From Toxoplasma gondii ME49 (taxonomy: Eukaryota > Apicomplexa > Conoidasida > Eucoccidiorida > Sarcocystidae), in the NCBI RefSeq assembly GCF_000006565.2, contig NC_031473.1:1054001-1118000 (forward strand): DNA of 64,000 nucleotides, given 5' to 3'. A program made the translations under genes and the position numbers. The notes below the pieces were generated by a model. That model did no database searches and was not told where the DNA came from. It worked only from the letters and a program-made list of their open reading frames with translations. Positions 62,401 to 64,000 of this stretch are shown in pieces (the first letter of the stretch is position 1; each line of letters opens with the position of its first letter).

Positions 62401-63135
62401 ACTGGCCCGAGTTGCGTTTTAAGTATCGGGGAGGAAAATCAACTGCAGCTCGAAACGGACGGTTCGGACTCCAGCACTTGCTCTGCATTCCCTTCTAACG
62501 CTTCAGCTGCCCCTCCGCCGTCGCCAGATCCCGCCTTGCAATCACTGGCGAGATCATCCGCTCAGAAAAAGGCAGCGTGCACTTGTCCGACAAGCGAAAA
62601 CACCCAGGGTGAAACCTCGCCAGCGAAACAACACAAGAAGAGACAGTCCGCTGAGGGAAAAAAGAAAGGGAACGCCTTGCCGGAAGGGAAGCGAAAACGC
62701 AAGCAGACATTCGCCGGGTGCGGCAGCCAGAGCTCTCAGGAGTCGCCCCCCGCTTCCGTTACTAAAAACGAGCAAGCGGCATTCGTGACAGACAAGCCGA
62801 GCGACTCGCCGCGAAACCGTGGTGGAGTATCTGAGATCCGAGAGGAATCGCAATGGAGCCTGACTCTGATAGAACTGCCGCCGGTGAATCCTCTTGCAGA
62901 AGGTCCACAGGTGGCGGCAATCGCGCCAGATGTTCCATCGTGCGACACAGAAATCTCCGGTATACGTACACCTCAGAAAATTCAGTCTGCAGAGCCGGAT
63001 GAGCGGAGCAGCAAGCGTCCAATTAGCTCAGTCACGCCGCGATCGAGCGACAGTAGTGGAGGTGCGAGGCCAGCGCGCAAACAGCGGCAGAAAAAGCATC
63101 AGCCGAGACACAGAAAAACTGCTGCGCAGCTCTGA
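54725..63135 (+). CDS. MacroD/YmdB-type macrodomain protein with long charged tail
   Basis: Firm exons are 58966-59141, 59616-59740, 60235-60312, 60790-60900 and 61303-63135. They encode a complete macrodomain: [66 protein letters not shown] and [18 protein letters not shown]. The NAAN plus [10 protein letters not shown] pair is the signature of MacroD/YmdB hydrolases, which bind ADP-ribose and remove mono-ADP-ribose from proteins or deacetylate O-acetyl-ADP-ribose. The final exon adds about 600 residues that are acidic then lysine/arginine-rich ([19 protein letters not shown]), which suggests nuclear targeting. Upstream, likely exons at 54725-54836, 54943-55088, 55656-55753, 55980-56245, 56626-56675 and 56868-56948 join in phase with each other, and 57214 onward and 57982-58073 look coding. 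Exon 58395-58528 joins the macrodomain exons in phase, but its join to 57982-58073 does not fit, so the N-terminal half and single-gene status are uncertain. Confidence 0.75.
58776..58797. repeat. (TA)n microsatellite preceded by TCTA repeats
   Basis: GATC/TCTA tetranucleotides run into about ten TA units in the intron before the first macrodomain exon (58966). Confidence 0.75.
59306..59408. repeat. Two (TA)n microsatellites in macrodomain intron
   Basis: TA tracts at about 59306-59332 and 59374-59408, separated by CA- and GTG-rich sequence, in the intron between exons 58966-59141 and 59616-59740. Confidence 0.8.
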
Positions 63136-64000
63136 AGACTCGCGTGAGCAGCTGTAGCACAGATCCGTCGAGACAGACTGGAAGAAAGGAAAATGACACC
63201 CGATGCATACACGCTATGGCGGTGCAGCACGGAACCTAGACTCGGGGAAGCAGAAAGCAGTTTTGCGGGCAGGCGTTTCGGGGAAAAAGACCGGAGAAAA
63301 CTCCGCGTTCCGCACGACATGGCGACACGATTATGTCTGTTCTTGTTAAGCTCGCGTCTTTGTGTGGTGCACGGTGCTTGTTTTGTGTGTGGAACGGTTT
63401 CCGCTCGCGTCTCGCTTGCGTGAGTGCCGAGAAATGGCTGTGTCAGCGTGCACCTCAGGATGTAAAGTGACAGGTGCGATGCCGAGCATTGGCAAGCAAC
63501 GACAGAGTCGTCCGAGGCGGTCAGTGCGCAGAAAGTATGTCGTGTTTCTGTCCTTGTCTTTGGGTGGCGATACGGATCACTCCAGTGTTCTAGGCATTTC
63601 ATGTTTTTATCGGAATGGAACAGTTGACAGCAGTAATGCGTGTGTGTTCGTGCTACGATTGCGGATTCCCCCTTTCCGAATGTCTTGCGAGACATTCTCG
63701 AAGATCAACAAATGTACAGCTCTATTTGCGTGTTCAAGCTCATATGAGTTCCTGCACGTCACGCGGTAGCTTAGAGACACAGAGACTTTTCTAGATATTT
63801 CGCGCGTTTGAAGTCAAGAAAGTCAGGCTAGAGAGCTTCTTGTATCGTGGGTTCTTATTTGAATGCTCATCGATAACAACAAACAAGTCAGGCTTCTGTC
63901 GCGTCGGCCTGTAATGCTGACAACGAGCTGCTGCATGTGCTTGCTTGCACATGACTGGCACGCTGTCAGGTGTCACTTTTCGCTGCATGCGAGTGAAAAA
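63136..64000. other. 3' region of macrodomain gene, no further gene seen
   Basis: Beyond the stop at 63133-63135 no frame has domain or splice support. The minus-strand frame at 63099-63695 overlaps the macrodomain exon and is Ser/Cys/Arg-rich, most likely spurious. Confidence 0.4.

Noticed and set aside
1..64000. CRISPR arrays, bacterial operons, insertion sequences or viral genes
   Set aside because: No regularly spaced repeats, transposase motifs, inverted-repeat ends or polymerase motifs were seen; gene structure is that of a spliced coccidian genome.

Overview
The window is nuclear DNA of a coccidian apicomplexan, most likely Toxoplasma gondii or a very close relative (Hammondia, Neospora). 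The signs are many short exons split by introns of a few hundred bases with GT..AG ends, long 5' regions rich in short spurious ORFs, (TA)n microsatellites in introns and intergenic DNA, frequent TGCATGC words, and a gene content that includes a WNG-type rhoptry kinase and a PiT-type phosphate transporter of the parasite form. No database was available; exon models below were built by eye from splice signals, reading phase and protein motifs.

Layout. (1) 1-3.7 kb: no confident gene; two weak ORF candidates. (2) 3.7-6.1 kb (+): two-exon WNG kinase, 553 aa, probably ROP34. (3) 8.9-11.1 kb (+): two-exon secreted protein with a C-terminal membrane segment, not recognised. (4) 12.8-17.6 kb (-): six-exon sodium/phosphate symporter (PiT), 856 aa. 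(5) 17.6-20.9 kb: shared 5' region of two divergent genes, with a 10-bp tandem repeat. (6) 20.9-30.4 kb (+): about ten-exon coiled-coil protein of about 1,518 aa with a poly-serine block and UVR-like motifs. (7) 30.4-34.4 kb: small-gene zone with a possible N-acylated protein on the minus strand and a 93-aa Cys/His-rich tail-anchored protein. (8) 34.4-37.8 kb (+): seven-exon, 316-aa coiled-coil protein. (9) 40.1-48.6 kb (+): nine-exon subtilisin-like protease, 1,015 aa, complete Asp/His/Asn/Ser machinery. (10) 50.2-52.8 kb (-): four-exon, 99-aa, three-helix membrane protein. (11) 54.7-63.1 kb (+): many-exon MacroD/YmdB-type macrodomain protein with a roughly 600-residue charged tail.

The genes do not form a pathway. 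Several concern the parasite surface and secretory compartments (kinase, secreted membrane protein, subtilase, phosphate transporter); others look structural (two coiled-coil proteins) or nuclear (macrodomain protein). No CRISPR array, insertion sequence, rRNA or convincing tRNA was seen. Nothing amounts to a coordinated new system; the most interesting items are the small Cys/His-rich and three-helix proteins, the atypical kinase, and the macrodomain protein with its unexplained N-terminal exons and tail.
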